Assembly (NCBI RefSeq): GCF_000963885.1
Contig: NZ_BALE01000017.1
Span: forward strand, 1 to 64,000
Reading direction: 5' to 3'
DNA from: Tanticharoenia sakaeratensis NBRC 103193
GTDB taxonomy: Bacteria > Pseudomonadota > Alphaproteobacteria > Acetobacterales > Acetobacteraceae
Length of the DNA: 64,000 bases
The notes beneath the pieces were generated by a model. It made no database searches. It was given only the letters and a program-made list of their open reading frames with translations, and was not told the DNA's origin. A program made the translations under genes and the position numbers. This document shows, piece by piece, positions 36,507-46,556 of the stretch (position 1 is its first letter; every line of letters starts with the position of its first letter).

Positions 36507-37208
36507 ATGGCCGACTATGAGCTTTACTACTGGTCCGTCCCGTTTCGGGGTCAGTTCGTGCGTGCGGTACTGGTTCATGCGGAACGGACTTGGGTGGAAG
36601 CCGGCGACGGCGCGATCTCCGGCCTGATGGAAGGTGCGGTTTCAGACATGCCGGTGCCGTTCATGGGGCCGCCGCTTCTGATCGACCGGAAGGCGAAACT
36701 CGCGATCTCACAGACGCCAACCATTATTCTGTATCTGGGAGAGACGCTCGATCTTCTGCCGGCAACGCCCGGCCTGCGTGCGCTCACCATGAAGATCGTG
36801 GCCGACGCGAACGATGTGATTGATGACATCACGCTGGATGGCGGGCGCGAGATGTGGACGGAGAAACGCTGGCAGGATTTTGTCCCGCGCCTGAAAAAAT
36901 GGATGTCGCTTTGGGAGGAAACAGGGCGGCGGCACGGCCTGACGGCCGAGGCAGGTTATCTGCTTGGCGAGACGGCGCCCGGCATCGCCGACGTCGTGAC
37001 GGCGACGCTGTGGTCGACCATGACGGAGCGGTTCGAGGCAATTGCGCACATTCTGGAAGAGACCGCCCCGCTGACGGCGGCGTTGTCCCGCAGGATCAGT
37101 CAGTTGCCGCCACTGGCCGCGCTCTCTGCCCGGGCACGCAAGGACTACGGCGACGCCTATTGCGGCGGCCAGATCGAGGCGTCCCTGCGCAAGGTGCTGA
37201 AGGCCTGA
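36507..37208 (+). CDS. Glutathione S-transferase-like protein
   Basis: 233 residues with the GST layout: a thioredoxin-like N-terminal domain (MADYELYYWSVPFRGQFVRA), the glutathione-binding turn SQTPTIILYLGE, then an all-helical C-terminal domain with YLLGETAPGIADVVTATLW, matching the conserved N-capping/hydrophobic-staple region. GGAG lies 10 bases upstream. It probably detoxifies electrophiles; the substrate is unknown. It follows the MFS gene. Confidence 0.87.
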   Translation: MADYELYYWSVPFRGQFVRAVLVHAERTWVEAGDGAISGLMEGAVSDMPVPFMGPPLLIDRKAKLAISQTPTIILYLGETLDLLPATPGLRALTMKIVADANDVIDDITLDGGREMWTEKRWQDFVPRLKKWMSLWEETGRRHGLTAEAGYLLGETAPGIADVVTATLWSTMTERFEAIAHILEETAPLTAALSRRISQLPPLAALSARARKDYGDAYCGGQIEASLRKVLKA

Positions 37209-37320
37209 AGCGTTCGATGGCGTTGGAAGCCGATGTATCGCAAATGAGGTCGCTGAACGCGCAGAAGCGCGTCGGTCCGGACGATATCCGGCTTCGGTAT
37301 TCGTTTTGTGGGGAATATCT

Positions 37321-37397
37321 TGGCGGACTCGAAAGGATTCGAACCTTCGACCTTCGCCTTCGGAGGGCGACGCTCTATCCAGCTGAGCTACGAGTCC
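37321..37397 (-). tRNA. tRNA-Arg (CCG)
   Basis: On the minus strand the sequence folds as a cloverleaf: acceptor GGACTCG/CGAGTCC, D-arm GCTC...GAGC, anticodon stem TCGCC/GGCGA around CTCCGAA (anticodon CCG), T-arm with TTCGAAT, discriminator G and encoded CCA. Total 77 nt. It reads CGG arginine codons. No integrase or duplicated tRNA end is nearby. Confidence 0.95.
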
Positions 37398-37490
37398 GTT
37401 GCGCTGCTCTTAGCCAATCTGCGAGACGAGCGAAAGCCCTGTTTCGTGGCAATCGGCAACCGAGGGGCCGTAACCCGTATCACCATGGAG

Positions 37491-38510
37491 CTAGGGATCG
37501 CCAGCCATCCAGGCTGCGGCGGCAATGTCGCCGCCTGAGGGAAGGGGGACGTCCGGGTCTGTGATCCAAGCAATGACGTCGGCGGTGGCGACGGGGCGGT
37601 CGCGCAGAAGGAGATGATGGCCGCCGAGGATCAGGTCGTGACGCGCATGCGGCGTCTCACGCCATAGTCGGGCCATCGGCCCGGCCGGAACAAGCTGGTC
37701 GTGATCGCCATACAGGATCAGCATCGGTGCCGGCGCGCGAGGCACTGTGCGGCTCGCGTCATTCATCAGCCGCACGAGACCTGCGAGACTGTCGAGGCGG
37801 GCCGCATGCAGGGTCAGCGGATCGAAATAGAGGCGTCGCATGGCGGCGAGATTGTCGCTCGGCACGACATGCACGGGCAGATCCTCGCCCGTGAACGCCC
37901 AGTGCGGCGCAATCGAGGCCAGCGTGTTCACTACCGCCCGCGATCCCCAGTCGAAGGGCCAGATCGCGGGCGAGACGAGGATCGTGCCGGCAATCGGCGG
38001 TCTCGACCTTTGCGAATCGAGCATCAGCGCGATGGCGCCGCCCATGCTCTCACCCATGACATAGAGCGGCATGTCGGGCATCCGGGCGTGGATGAAGGCG
38101 GCCTCCTCGGAAGCGTCGCGCACCATGCGGGCGGCCGAGCTCCAGTCTCCGCGCAAGGGGGCCGCGCCAAACCCGCGCTGGTCGGGAGCGATGGTCGTGA
38201 TCCCGGCGGCCGCCATGTGGGGCGCCGGCCATTCCCACGCATCGCGGCTGTCGCCGAATCCATGGAACGCCAGCACGACCGCATGAGGGGATCGGGCCTG
38301 CCAGACGCGCAGGGGAATAGGTGCGCCGTCGGACAGCGTGATGGTCATGCTTGGCGGCACCAAGGCGGCCTCATGGTCGCGCGGCAGCGGTTTCGGGCCG
38401 GTCTGGGCGGCGCAGGCGGACAGGATCGCGCTCAGGGCGCAGGCGATGGCCGCACGAATGCGCGGCCGCGCGCCTGCCTGCCGGGAGCGGGAAGTCACCG
38501 CATGTCTCAT
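37491..38510 (-). CDS. Lipoprotein alpha/beta hydrolase (lysophospholipase-like)
   Basis: 339 residues from ATG 38510. A lipobox LSAC follows a hydrophobic segment (ACALSAILSAC), so it is probably an outer- or inner-membrane lipoprotein. The nucleophile elbow GESMGG, the acid in LYGDHDQLVP and the His of LGGHHLLLRD make a complete Ser-Asp-His triad. The HGFGDSRDAW oxyanion region resembles monoacylglycerol lipases and PldB. The start is not certain: an ATG at 38558 would extend it by 16 residues. It is divergent from polA. Confidence 0.85.
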   Translation of the reverse strand: MRHAVTSRSRQAGARPRIRAAIACALSAILSACAAQTGPKPLPRDHEAALVPPSMTITLSDGAPIPLRVWQARSPHAVVLAFHGFGDSRDAWEWPAPHMAAAGITTIAPDQRGFGAAPLRGDWSSAARMVRDASEEAAFIHARMPDMPLYVMGESMGGAIALMLDSQRSRPPIAGTILVSPAIWPFDWGSRAVVNTLASIAPHWAFTGEDLPVHVVPSDNLAAMRRLYFDPLTLHAARLDSLAGLVRLMNDASRTVPRAPAPMLILYGDHDQLVPAGPMARLWRETPHARHDLILGGHHLLLRDRPVATADVIAWITDPDVPLPSGGDIAAAAWMAGDP

Positions 38511-38597
38511 GCGCCGGTTTGAATGCGTGCGGAAACCCCGTATCATCAGACCGATCATGCGCTATTTCCCGAACGTCGCCAAAGTCCGCCCCCTCTC

Positions 38598-41345
38598 ATG
38601 AGCAAGCCGCATCTGGTCCTTCTGGACGGGTCGGGGTTCATCTTCCGCGCGTTCCATGCCTTGCCGCCCATGAGCAATCCGGCCGGTGTGCCGGTGAATG
38701 CCGTGTTCGGCTTTACCAACATGCTCACGCGGCTGATGCGCGATCATGTCGGCACGCATCTGGCCTGTATCTTCGATGCGGGCCGCACGACGTTCCGCAA
38801 CGATCTCTATCCCCGCTACAAGGCGCACCGGCCCGAGCCGCCGGAAGATCTGCGGCCGCAGTTCTCCCTGATCCGTGACGCGGCGAAGGCCTTCAATGTG
38901 CCGTCGATCGAGCTCGAGGGCTACGAGGCGGATGACCTGATCGCGACCTATGCGCGTGCGGTCGTCGAGGCCGGCGGCTGCTGCACGATCGTCTCGTCGG
39001 ACAAGGACCTGATGCAGTTGGTGCGGCCGGGCGTCGAACTGCTCGATCCGATCAAGCAAAAACCGATCCGCGAGCCCGAGGTCATCGCCAAGTTCGGCGT
39101 GGCGCCCGAGCAGGTCATCGATGTGCAGGCCCTGATGGGCGATCCGACGGACAATGTCCCTGGCGTTCCGGGCATCGGGCCGAAAGGGGCGGCGACACTC
39201 GTTGCCGAGTTCGGCTCGCTCGATGCGATTCTGGAAGCGGCGCCCGGCATGAAGGCATCCAAGCGGCGCGATGCGCTGATCGCGCATGCCGAGGATGCCC
39301 GGATTTCACGCACGCTGGTGACGCTGGTGCAGGACGTGCCGCTGCCGACGCCGATCGAGGATCTGGGCGTGCGCGATCCGGAACCCGAAACGCTTCGGAC
39401 GTGGCTGGACGAAATGGGATTCCACTCGACGATCCAGCGCATGGGACTTGGCGCGCTGGCGAGCAGGGCAAGGACCGACGGCACGCCACCGGCCACGGAC
39501 GTCGTGGCTGCCGAAATCGAGGCCGGGTTCGGCCCTTACGAGACCGTGCTGAGTCTCGAAGCTCTCGATGGGTGGATTGCGAAGGCGCGCTCTGCGGGCG
39601 CGTTCGCGATCGATACCGAAACGGATGGTCTCAATCCGCGCCGCGCCAATCTGCTCGGGTTCTCCATGGCCACGGCCCCGGGCGAGGCGGCCTACGTGCC
39701 GCTGCGCCATGAAGGCACGCTGGAACACCCTGCTTCCGGGCAGCTGGAAGCGGCTGATGCGTTGGCCCGTCTGGCGCCTCTGCTCGCGGACCGGTCCGTC
39801 CTGAAGATCTTCCAGAATGCGAAGTTCGATCTGGCCGTGTTCGAACGCGCAGGCGTTCCGGATATCGCGCCGATCGACGATACGATGCTGATTTCCTATG
39901 CGCAGTCGGCCGGCGCGCACGGGCAGGGCATGGATGAGCTGTCGCGGCTGCATCTGGGCCATGACCCGATCAGCTACGACGCCGTGACGGGGACGGGGCG
40001 CGCGCGTATTCCGTTCGCGCAGGTGCCGCTGGATCGCGCAACAGAATATGCGGCCGAGGACGCGGATGTGACGCTGCGCCTGTGGCAGGCCCTGCGTCCA
40101 TCGTTGCGCGTGAACAAGGCGCTGGCGCTGTATGAGGACATGGAGCGTCCGCTGATCGGCGTGCTCGCGGGCATGGAATCGCTCGGCGTGCGCGTGGATG
40201 CGGTCGAGCTGCGACGGATGTCGGCCGATTTCGGACAGCGCATGGCAGCGCTGGAGACGGAAATTCACGCGCTGGCCGGGCGGAGTTTCAATCTCGGCTC
40301 GCCCAAGCAGCTTGGCGAGATCCTGTTCGACGAAATGGGGCTGACTGGCGGCAAGCGAATGAAATCCGGTGCCTGGGGCACGGATTCGTCGGTTCTGCAG
40401 GAACTGGCCGATCAGGGACATGATCTGCCGAGCCGCATCCTCGCCTGGCGCCAGATCGCGAAGCTGAAATCGACGTACGCCGACGCGCTGGTCGAGCAGA
40501 TGGATCCGGGCTCGGGCCGCGTGCACACGTCGTTCCAGATGGCGGTCACGTCCACCGGCCGCCTGTCGTCGAACGACCCCAATCTGCAGAACATTCCGAT
40601 CCGGACCGAAGAAGGCGGGCGGATCCGGCGTGCTTTCGTCGCGGCAGAAGGCTACACGCTGCTGTCGGCGGATTACTCCCAGATCGAACTTCGGCTGCTG
40701 GCCCATGTCGCCGATCTTCCCGCACTGCGGGATGCGTTCGAGAAGGGGCAGGACATTCATGCCCGTACGGCGTCCGAGGTGTTCGGTATCCCGATCGAGG
40801 GCATGGATTCCCTGACGCGGCGTCGGGCGAAGGCGATCAATTTCGGTATCATCTACGGCATCTCGGCCTTCGGGCTCGCGCGCCAGCTCGGCGTGCCGCA
40901 GATCGAGGCACGACGGTATATCGATGCGTATTTCGCCCGCTATCCCGGTATTCGCGATTACATGGAACGCACGCGTGACCAAGCGCGGGCGCACGGCTTC
41001 GTCACAACGCCGTTCGGGCGCCGCTGCTACGTGCCGGGCATCAACGAGAAGAATGGCGCCCGTCGCTCCTATGCCGAACGGCAGGCGATCAATGCGCCGC
41101 TGCAGGGCGGGGCTGCGGATATCATCAAGCGCGCGATGGTGCGTCTGGCCCGCAAATTGCCGGATACCGGCATGGATGCGCGCATGCTGTTGCAGGTGCA
41201 TGACGAATTGCTGTTCGAGGTGAGACCGGACGCGGTAGAGGATTTCGCGCGTCTGGTTCGCAACGAAATGGAAACGGCGGCGACCCTGAGCGTCCCGCTG
41301 GTGGTGGAGACGGGCATCGGGCCGAACTGGGCCGAGGCGCACTGA
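38598..41345 (+). CDS. polA: DNA polymerase I
   Basis: 915 residues with all three domains. The 5'-nuclease domain (1-290) has FDAGRTTFRNDLYPRYK and EADDLIATYA. The 3'-5' exonuclease keeps its acidic residues (D339, E341 in AIDTETDGLN, and EDADVTLRLW), so proofreading should be active. Polymerase motif A DYSQIELR starts at D692, motif B RRRAKAINFGIIYG follows, and motif C H868-D869-E870. ATG 38598 gives MSKPHLVLLDGSGFIFRA, the usual start. The Sco-like gene follows after 14 bases. Confidence 0.97.
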   Translation: MSKPHLVLLDGSGFIFRAFHALPPMSNPAGVPVNAVFGFTNMLTRLMRDHVGTHLACIFDAGRTTFRNDLYPRYKAHRPEPPEDLRPQFSLIRDAAKAFNVPSIELEGYEADDLIATYARAVVEAGGCCTIVSSDKDLMQLVRPGVELLDPIKQKPIREPEVIAKFGVAPEQVIDVQALMGDPTDNVPGVPGIGPKGAATLVAEFGSLDAILEAAPGMKASKRRDALIAHAEDARISRTLVTLVQDVPLPTPIEDLGVRDPEPETLRTWLDEMGFHSTIQRMGLGALASRARTDGTPPATDVVAAEIEAGFGPYETVLSLEALDGWIAKARSAGAFAIDTETDGLNPRRANLLGFSMATAPGEAAYVPLRHEGTLEHPASGQLEAADALARLAPLLADRSVLKIFQNAKFDLAVFERAGVPDIAPIDDTMLISYAQSAGAHGQGMDELSRLHLGHDPISYDAVTGTGRARIPFAQVPLDRATEYAAEDADVTLRLWQALRPSLRVNKALALYEDMERPLIGVLAGMESLGVRVDAVELRRMSADFGQRMAALETEIHALAGRSFNLGSPKQLGEILFDEMGLTGGKRMKSGAWGTDSSVLQELADQGHDLPSRILAWRQIAKLKSTYADALVEQMDPGSGRVHTSFQMAVTSTGRLSSNDPNLQNIPIRTEEGGRIRRAFVAAEGYTLLSADYSQIELRLLAHVADLPALRDAFEKGQDIHARTASEVFGIPIEGMDSLTRRRAKAINFGIIYGISAFGLARQLGVPQIEARRYIDAYFARYPGIRDYMERTRDQARAHGFVTTPFGRRCYVPGINEKNGARRSYAERQAINAPLQGGAADIIKRAMVRLARKLPDTGMDARMLLQVHDELLFEVRPDAVEDFARLVRNEMETAATLSVPLVVETGIGPNWAEAH

Positions 41346-41359
41346 AGGATGATGGCGCA

Positions 41360-41989
41360 ATGACGCAGCAAGCCCATATGAAGAAGCCACCACGGCTGGG
41401 GTGGATCGCCATCGGCGTTGCCGCTGTGGCCGGCATGTTCGGCTTTGCCGGATTTGAGGTCGCGCAGCACACCGGACCGAGCGTGTCGTCCAACGGCAAC
41501 GAGGTCGGCGGGACGTTCCGCCTGATGGATCTCGGCGGCGAGGGTACTGTCACCGAAGGCGACCTGCGCGGGCGCTGGCTGCTGATGTGGTTTGCTGATG
41601 CGTCCTGCCCGACGGAGCGGTGTGCGCCCGTCTATCGCGCGATGAGCGATGCTGCGGCGAAATTCCACGGACAGGCACATGTCGCCCCCGTGGTGGTGAC
41701 GCTCAATCCCATGGAGGACGACAGCAATGCCCGGCGCGACGCGATCCTGAAATACGGATCGCGCCTGATCGTGCTGACCGGCTCGCCTGCGGAAGTCTAC
41801 GCCGTGGCGCAGGAATTCCATGCAGGCGTGCACAAGATTCCGCTCGGGCAGAACTCGTTCCGCATGGGCCCGGAGCCTGACCGCATCGTCATCATGGATC
41901 CGGTTGGCGCCTATGCCGGGACGATCGACACGACCGCCACGTCAGACCAGATCGTTGCGCGCCTGGAGGCGCTTTCGAAGTCGCAATGA
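41360..41989 (+). CDS. Sco1/SenC-like membrane-anchored thioredoxin-fold protein with altered metal site
   Basis: 209 residues: an N-terminal anchor (13-33), then a thioredoxin-like domain with GDLRGRWLLMWFADASCP. Sco proteins deliver copper with CxxxC and a distal His. Here the cysteines are C83 and C88 (CPTERC, four residues between), and the distal His region reads DRIVIMDPVGAY without His. Copper binding is therefore doubtful; a redox role is possible. It is coupled by ATGA to a peptide ABC transporter operon. Confidence 0.75.
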   Translation: MTQQAHMKKPPRLGWIAIGVAAVAGMFGFAGFEVAQHTGPSVSSNGNEVGGTFRLMDLGGEGTVTEGDLRGRWLLMWFADASCPTERCAPVYRAMSDAAAKFHGQAHVAPVVVTLNPMEDDSNARRDAILKYGSRLIVLTGSPAEVYAVAQEFHAGVHKIPLGQNSFRMGPEPDRIVIMDPVGAYAGTIDTTATSDQIVARLEALSKSQ

Positions 41990-43683
41990 GTGTGCTGCGT
42001 GCCGTCGCCGCGGGCGTTCTCCTTTCATGGACGGCCGGCGCGTGGGCGGCCGATCCGGCCTCGGCCGCCTATGACGCAACCGGCGAGACGCGCGGCAGTC
42101 CGCATCGCGGCGGCACGCTGAGGCTCACGGCCGATGGATCGGCCGGGACGCTCGATCCGCAGATCAACTACAACACGCAATACATGCAGCTGTTTTCCTG
42201 CGTGTACGATCAGCTCGTGACCTATCGCAAGGCGCGGGGCCGTGATGGTGATACGATCGTGCCCGACCTTGTCGAGGCGCTGCCGACCGTCAGCCCGGAT
42301 GGTCTGACATGGACCATGCGCCTGCGGCCGAACGTGCTCTTTTCGGACGGGCGGACGCTGCGCGCCCAGGATGTCGTGGCGTCATTCCGGCGGATATTTA
42401 AAGTCGGCAGCCCGACGGCCAAGACCTATTACGGCGCGATTGCAGGGGCCGATGCCTGTCTCGATCACCCGGGCACATGCACGTTGCCGGGCGTCGAAGG
42501 AGATGATGCGACAGGCGCGATCACCATCCGCCTGTCACGTCCGGACGGCGAATTTCTGCAGAAGCTGAGCTTCCCGCACGCGACGATCCTGCCTGCCGAT
42601 ACGCCCACGCATGATCTGGGGAATACGCCTGCACCGACCACCGGCCCGTATCGCATCGTCTCGTATGACCCGAACGCGGGCATGATGCTGGATCGCAATC
42701 CCCATTTTCATGTCTTCAGCGCGCATGCGCAGCCTGACGGTTTCGTCGATGCGATCGACTATCGCTTCGGCCTGTCCGACGAGGCGCAGGTGAGTGCGGT
42801 CGAACGCGGTGTGTTCGACTGGATGCTCGATCCGAAACCCGCCGACCGTCTGGGGGAACTTGGCGCCGAACATACCGCACAGACCCATATCGAGCGCCTG
42901 TTCGGCATGTATTATCTGTCAATGAACATGCACGAAAAGCCGTTCACCTCGGCTCTCGTGCGACAGGCGGTGAACGACGCCGTGGACCGCCATGTCATGA
43001 CGATCCTGGCGGGTGGTGGTGCGATTGCCGATCCGCTGTGTCAGATGGTGCCAGCGGGGCTGCCCGGCTCGGATGCGCCTTGTTTCTATGGCCGCGACGC
43101 CAGTCTCGAGCACCCCCGCGCCGCCTGGGCAGGTCCGGACATGGCGCGTGCACGCGGCCTGATCGCACGAAGCGGAGAGGCGGGCGCGCACATCACCCTC
43201 GTCGTGTCCAACCGGGCATCGGAACTGAACATGGGCGTGTATATCAGGAATCTTCTGCAATCTCTGGGATTCGTCGTGGATGTGCGTCCGGTCTCGGAAG
43301 CCCTGGTGCTCAGCTACACGCAGAATTCCGGCAATCACATCCAGATCAGCCTCGCGCGGTGGTTCGCGGATTATCCGTCCGCCTCGAACTTTCTCGACGA
43401 TCTTTTCGGATGCGAGAATTTCGTGCCGAATTCGGACGCGTCGGTGAATTCGTCCGGATTCTGTGATGCGCACGCTCAGGATCTGATGACGCGCGCGAGC
43501 CTGGAGCACGATCCGGCACGATCGGCAGCGCTTTGGGCGGACGCAAACGCAGCGATCATGCGCGCGGCACCGGCCGCGCCGCTCATCCAGATGCACCTGG
43601 TGGACCTCGTTTCCGCGCGGCTTGGAAATTATTTCTACACCGATCTCTATCACATGTTGTTTTCGGGCGTGTGGGTGCAATGA
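41986..43683 (+). CDS. ABC transporter substrate-binding protein, family 5 (peptide/nickel type)
   Basis: 565 residues with a Sec signal peptide ending AWA and no lipobox, so a free periplasmic protein. The family-5 fold is shown by GGTLRLTADGSAGTLDPQINY, LVEALPTVSPDGLTWTMRLRP (the SWxxLRxxxxFSDG-like block) and NHIQISLARWFADYPSA. Substrates of this family include oligopeptides, glutathione, nickel chelates and murein peptides. It overlaps both its neighbours, Sco-like and permease, by ATGA. Confidence 0.9.
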   Translation: MSVLRAVAAGVLLSWTAGAWAADPASAAYDATGETRGSPHRGGTLRLTADGSAGTLDPQINYNTQYMQLFSCVYDQLVTYRKARGRDGDTIVPDLVEALPTVSPDGLTWTMRLRPNVLFSDGRTLRAQDVVASFRRIFKVGSPTAKTYYGAIAGADACLDHPGTCTLPGVEGDDATGAITIRLSRPDGEFLQKLSFPHATILPADTPTHDLGNTPAPTTGPYRIVSYDPNAGMMLDRNPHFHVFSAHAQPDGFVDAIDYRFGLSDEAQVSAVERGVFDWMLDPKPADRLGELGAEHTAQTHIERLFGMYYLSMNMHEKPFTSALVRQAVNDAVDRHVMTILAGGGAIADPLCQMVPAGLPGSDAPCFYGRDASLEHPRAAWAGPDMARARGLIARSGEAGAHITLVVSNRASELNMGVYIRNLLQSLGFVVDVRPVSEALVLSYTQNSGNHIQISLARWFADYPSASNFLDDLFGCENFVPNSDASVNSSGFCDAHAQDLMTRASLEHDPARSAALWADANAAIMRAAPAAPLIQMHLVDLVSARLGNYFYTDLYHMLFSGVWVQ

Positions 43684-44639
43684 GCGCATGGCGCGCCCTT
43701 GTGCGGCGGCTGGATGCGCGGATCGCAGCCAGCGTGCTCGCCGTCATGGTCGTCGCCTGTCTGGCGGCCCCACTTTATGCTGCCTGTGTCGCACGGACCG
43801 ATCCATTCATGTCCAATATCGGCGGCAGTTTTTCCGAACATGGCGTCACGCGCGATATCATGCAGCCGGATGACAATCCGCTGCATCTGGGGCTGACGCC
43901 GATCGGCCCGCAATGGCACGCGCAGTATCTGCTGGGCGCGGACGGGCAGGGACGGGATGTCGCAACGCGCGTGCTCTACGGCGGGCGATCCTCGCTCCTG
44001 ATCGCGGCGGCCAGTGCGGCCCTGTGCATGCTGGGCGCCAGTATTCTCGGGATCTGTGCCGGATATTTCGGCGGATGGACCGACACGCTGATCTCGCGTC
44101 TGCTCGATATCTTCTGGGCGGTGCCGGTCTATCTGTTCGCGATCTCGATTTCGATCGTCACCATCAGCCATGCCCTGCGCATCGGCCCCTTCAGCATCGC
44201 TGCCGACAATCTGCTGCTGCCGATCGGCATTATCGCGACCGTCTACCTGCCATATGCCGCCCGTCCCATCCGGGCGCGGGCGCGGTCGATCGCGCGCACC
44301 GATTACGTGCTTGCCGCGCGCGGCTATGGCGCGTCGCACAGTCGCGTCATCCTGCGTGAGGTGCTGCCCAATCTGTGGGACCTGATCGTGACATTGGCGC
44401 CGCTGGTCATCGCGCTGACGCTGCTGGCGGAATCGGCGCTGTCGTTCCTGTCGCTGGGCGTGCAGGCGCCGGCGGCGTCCTGGGGCACCATCATTCTGGA
44501 CGGGGAAGGGCTGCTGTATCGCAGGCCGGCGATTGCGATCGCTCCCGGTATCGCCATCGTCACGGTCGTGCTGTGCCTCAACGTGCTGGGCGACGCACTG
44601 CGCGCCGTGCTCGATCCGAAAGCCGGGGGCCGCGTCTGA
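43680..44639 (+). CDS. ABC transporter permease, DppC/OppC type
   Basis: 319 residues with about six transmembrane helices. LLGADGQGRDVATRVLYGGRSSLLI is the OppC-type signature, and the EAA loop is ARGYGASHSRVILREVLPN. The start at 43680 overlaps the binding-protein stop as ATGA. Here the DppC-type gene precedes the DppB-type gene, the reverse of the common order. Confidence 0.9.
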   Translation: MSAWRALVRRLDARIAASVLAVMVVACLAAPLYAACVARTDPFMSNIGGSFSEHGVTRDIMQPDDNPLHLGLTPIGPQWHAQYLLGADGQGRDVATRVLYGGRSSLLIAAASAALCMLGASILGICAGYFGGWTDTLISRLLDIFWAVPVYLFAISISIVTISHALRIGPFSIAADNLLLPIGIIATVYLPYAARPIRARARSIARTDYVLAARGYGASHSRVILREVLPNLWDLIVTLAPLVIALTLLAESALSFLSLGVQAPAASWGTIILDGEGLLYRRPAIAIAPGIAIVTVVLCLNVLGDALRAVLDPKAGGRV

Positions 44640-45619
44640 TGCGCAGCGTGGCACTGCGTCTCGGGCAGGGGGCCTGCGTGCTGGTCGGCATCTCGATGCT
44701 GGTCTTCGCGGTCTTTTTCGCGACCCCCGGCGCCGATCCGACCGCGCGGATTGCCGGGCGTGGGGCCAGCCCCCAGATTCTGGCCCGCATCCGTCACGAT
44801 TACGGTTTCGATCGCGCGCTGCCGGTCCAGTACATCCGCATGATGGACAAGCTGTTCGTTGCCCGCGACCTGACCTCGTTCGTCGATCATGGAGAACGGG
44901 TCGTGCCGGAAGTCTTCGCGGCTGCTCCCGTCACGCTCAGTCTCGTGGGCGGGGCTGCGATCATCTGGGTCGGATTGTCCGTGCTGATCGGTGTCGTGTG
45001 TGCGCTGTGGCCGAACGGCATTGTCGACCGGGTGCTGATGGGGCTGTCGGTGCTTCTGCTGTCGATCCCGGTCTTCTGGCTGGGCGAGGTCGTGAACCTT
45101 GTGACGCAGAGCCGCTACCACGACACGATGCTGTTCTCGTGGGTGCCGCCGCTTGGTTACGTGCCGTTTCTGCAGAGCCCGTCAGGATGGTTTCGATCCC
45201 TGCTGCTGCCGTGGCTGGTGTTGTCGAGCAGTTTCGCAGGCCTGTATGCGCGGGTTCTGCGTGCCGAACTCATGGCGGCTTCCGGCGAGGACTATATGCG
45301 CACGGCGCGTGCCAAGGGTCTCTCGCCGCTGCGGATCATGCTCAACCATGGCCTGCGGATGTCCTGGCTCGGCTTCGTGTCGCTGTTCGGGCTCGACGTG
45401 GCCCAGCTTATCGGGGGCGGTGCCCTTCTGACGGAAGTCGTGTTCGCCCTGCCGGGTGTCGGGCATCTGACGTATCGGGCGCTGACCGATCTCGATCTGC
45501 CGCTTATCATGGCGACGGTCCTGTATTCGGCGGCCTTCGTGGTGATCGCGAACGCGCTGGTCGATCTCGTCTATCTGGCGCTCGATCCACGCCTTCGGAC
45601 CGGCACGCGGCATGGCTGA
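44639..45619 (+). CDS. ABC transporter permease, DppB/OppB type
   Basis: 326 residues beginning MRSVALRLGQGACVLVGIS, with the DppB-like first loop ATPGADPTARI and an EAA loop ARAKGLSPLRIMLNHGLR. GGALLTEVVFALPGVGHLTY is a family block near the C-terminus. Its ATG shares one base with the stop of the previous gene (TGATG). Confidence 0.9.
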   Translation: MRSVALRLGQGACVLVGISMLVFAVFFATPGADPTARIAGRGASPQILARIRHDYGFDRALPVQYIRMMDKLFVARDLTSFVDHGERVVPEVFAAAPVTLSLVGGAAIIWVGLSVLIGVVCALWPNGIVDRVLMGLSVLLLSIPVFWLGEVVNLVTQSRYHDTMLFSWVPPLGYVPFLQSPSGWFRSLLLPWLVLSSSFAGLYARVLRAELMAASGEDYMRTARAKGLSPLRIMLNHGLRMSWLGFVSLFGLDVAQLIGGGALLTEVVFALPGVGHLTYRALTDLDLPLIMATVLYSAAFVVIANALVDLVYLALDPRLRTGTRHG

Positions 45620-46556
45620 GCCCATTCTCCAGGTCCGGGATCTGTGCGTGCGGCTGTCCGGCCGGCTGATCCTCGATCATGTGTCGTTCGACGTGCTGCG
45701 CGGTCGCACGCTTGGCGTGGTCGGTGAATCCGGATCGGGCAAGAGCGTGACCGCATCGGCTCTGATGGGCCTGGTTCCGATCGCGTCGGGATCAGTGAAG
45801 TTCGGCAGCCGTGAGGTTGCGGGTCTTTCCGAACGCGCATGGCGCGCGCTTCGCGGGCGACAGATCGCCATGGTGTTTCAGGACCCGATGAGCGCGTTTC
45901 TGCCGGTGCGCAGCGTCGGTGCGCAGATCGACGAGCAGATCCGTGCCCATGAGCGGCTGTCGCGTACGGATGCACGCGCACGGACCGTGCAGCTCCTGCA
46001 GCGCATGGAAGTGCCGGACGCCGCGCAGATGGCGCGTCGCTATCCGCACCAGCTCTCGGGCGGGCTGCGCCAGCGCGCGATGATCGCCATGGCGCTGTCC
46101 TGTCGTCCCGATCTGCTGATCGCCGATGAACCGACGACAGCGCTCGATGTCACGGTTCAGGCACAGATTCTCGCACTCCTGCGCGAGGTCTCGCAGCGCG
46201 ATGCGGGTGTCATGCTGATCACGCACGATATGGGCGTGGTCGCGCAGAGCTGCGCCGATGTCGTCGTCATGTATGCGGGTGTCATCGTGGAACGCGGATC
46301 GGTCGAGACGATCCTGCAAGCACCGTTGCATCCCTATACCCAGGCGCTGATGGCCGCGACGCCCGAGATCGACGGTCCGCGGCCAGCCCGGCTGGCGACC
46401 ATTCCCGGTCAGCCGCCAAGTCCTGCATCCCGGCCGCAAGGCTGCGTCTTTCAGCCACGATGCGGCTATGCGCATGAGGCCTGTGGCCGCCGGCCGCCGC
46501 TGCGCTCCCATGCCGGGCGGGATGTCGCGTGCGTCCTGTATGAGGGTGCGGCATGA
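45612..46556 (+). CDS. ABC transporter ATPase, DppD/OppD type
   Basis: 314 residues. Walker [10 protein letters not shown]-loop VFQDPMSAF, signature LSGGLRQR, Walker [13 protein letters not shown] and H-loop LITHD are intact. The C-terminal [16 protein letters not shown] is the Cys-rich oligopeptide-transporter extension, known in relatives to hold an iron-sulfur cluster or metal. It overlaps the DppB-type gene by eight bases and the next ATPase by ATGA. Confidence 0.93.
   Translation: MAEPILQVRDLCVRLSGRLILDHVSFDVLRGRTLGVVGESGSGKSVTASALMGLVPIASGSVKFGSREVAGLSERAWRALRGRQIAMVFQDPMSAFLPVRSVGAQIDEQIRAHERLSRTDARARTVQLLQRMEVPDAAQMARRYPHQLSGGLRQRAMIAMALSCRPDLLIADEPTTALDVTVQAQILALLREVSQRDAGVMLITHDMGVVAQSCADVVVMYAGVIVERGSVETILQAPLHPYTQALMAATPEIDGPRPARLATIPGQPPSPASRPQGCVFQPRCGYAHEACGRRPPLRSHAGRDVACVLYEGAA

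Noticed and set aside
37321-37397. tRNA-Arg as the attachment site of a genomic island
   Set aside because: No integrase, no repeated tRNA end and no change in gene content on either side.
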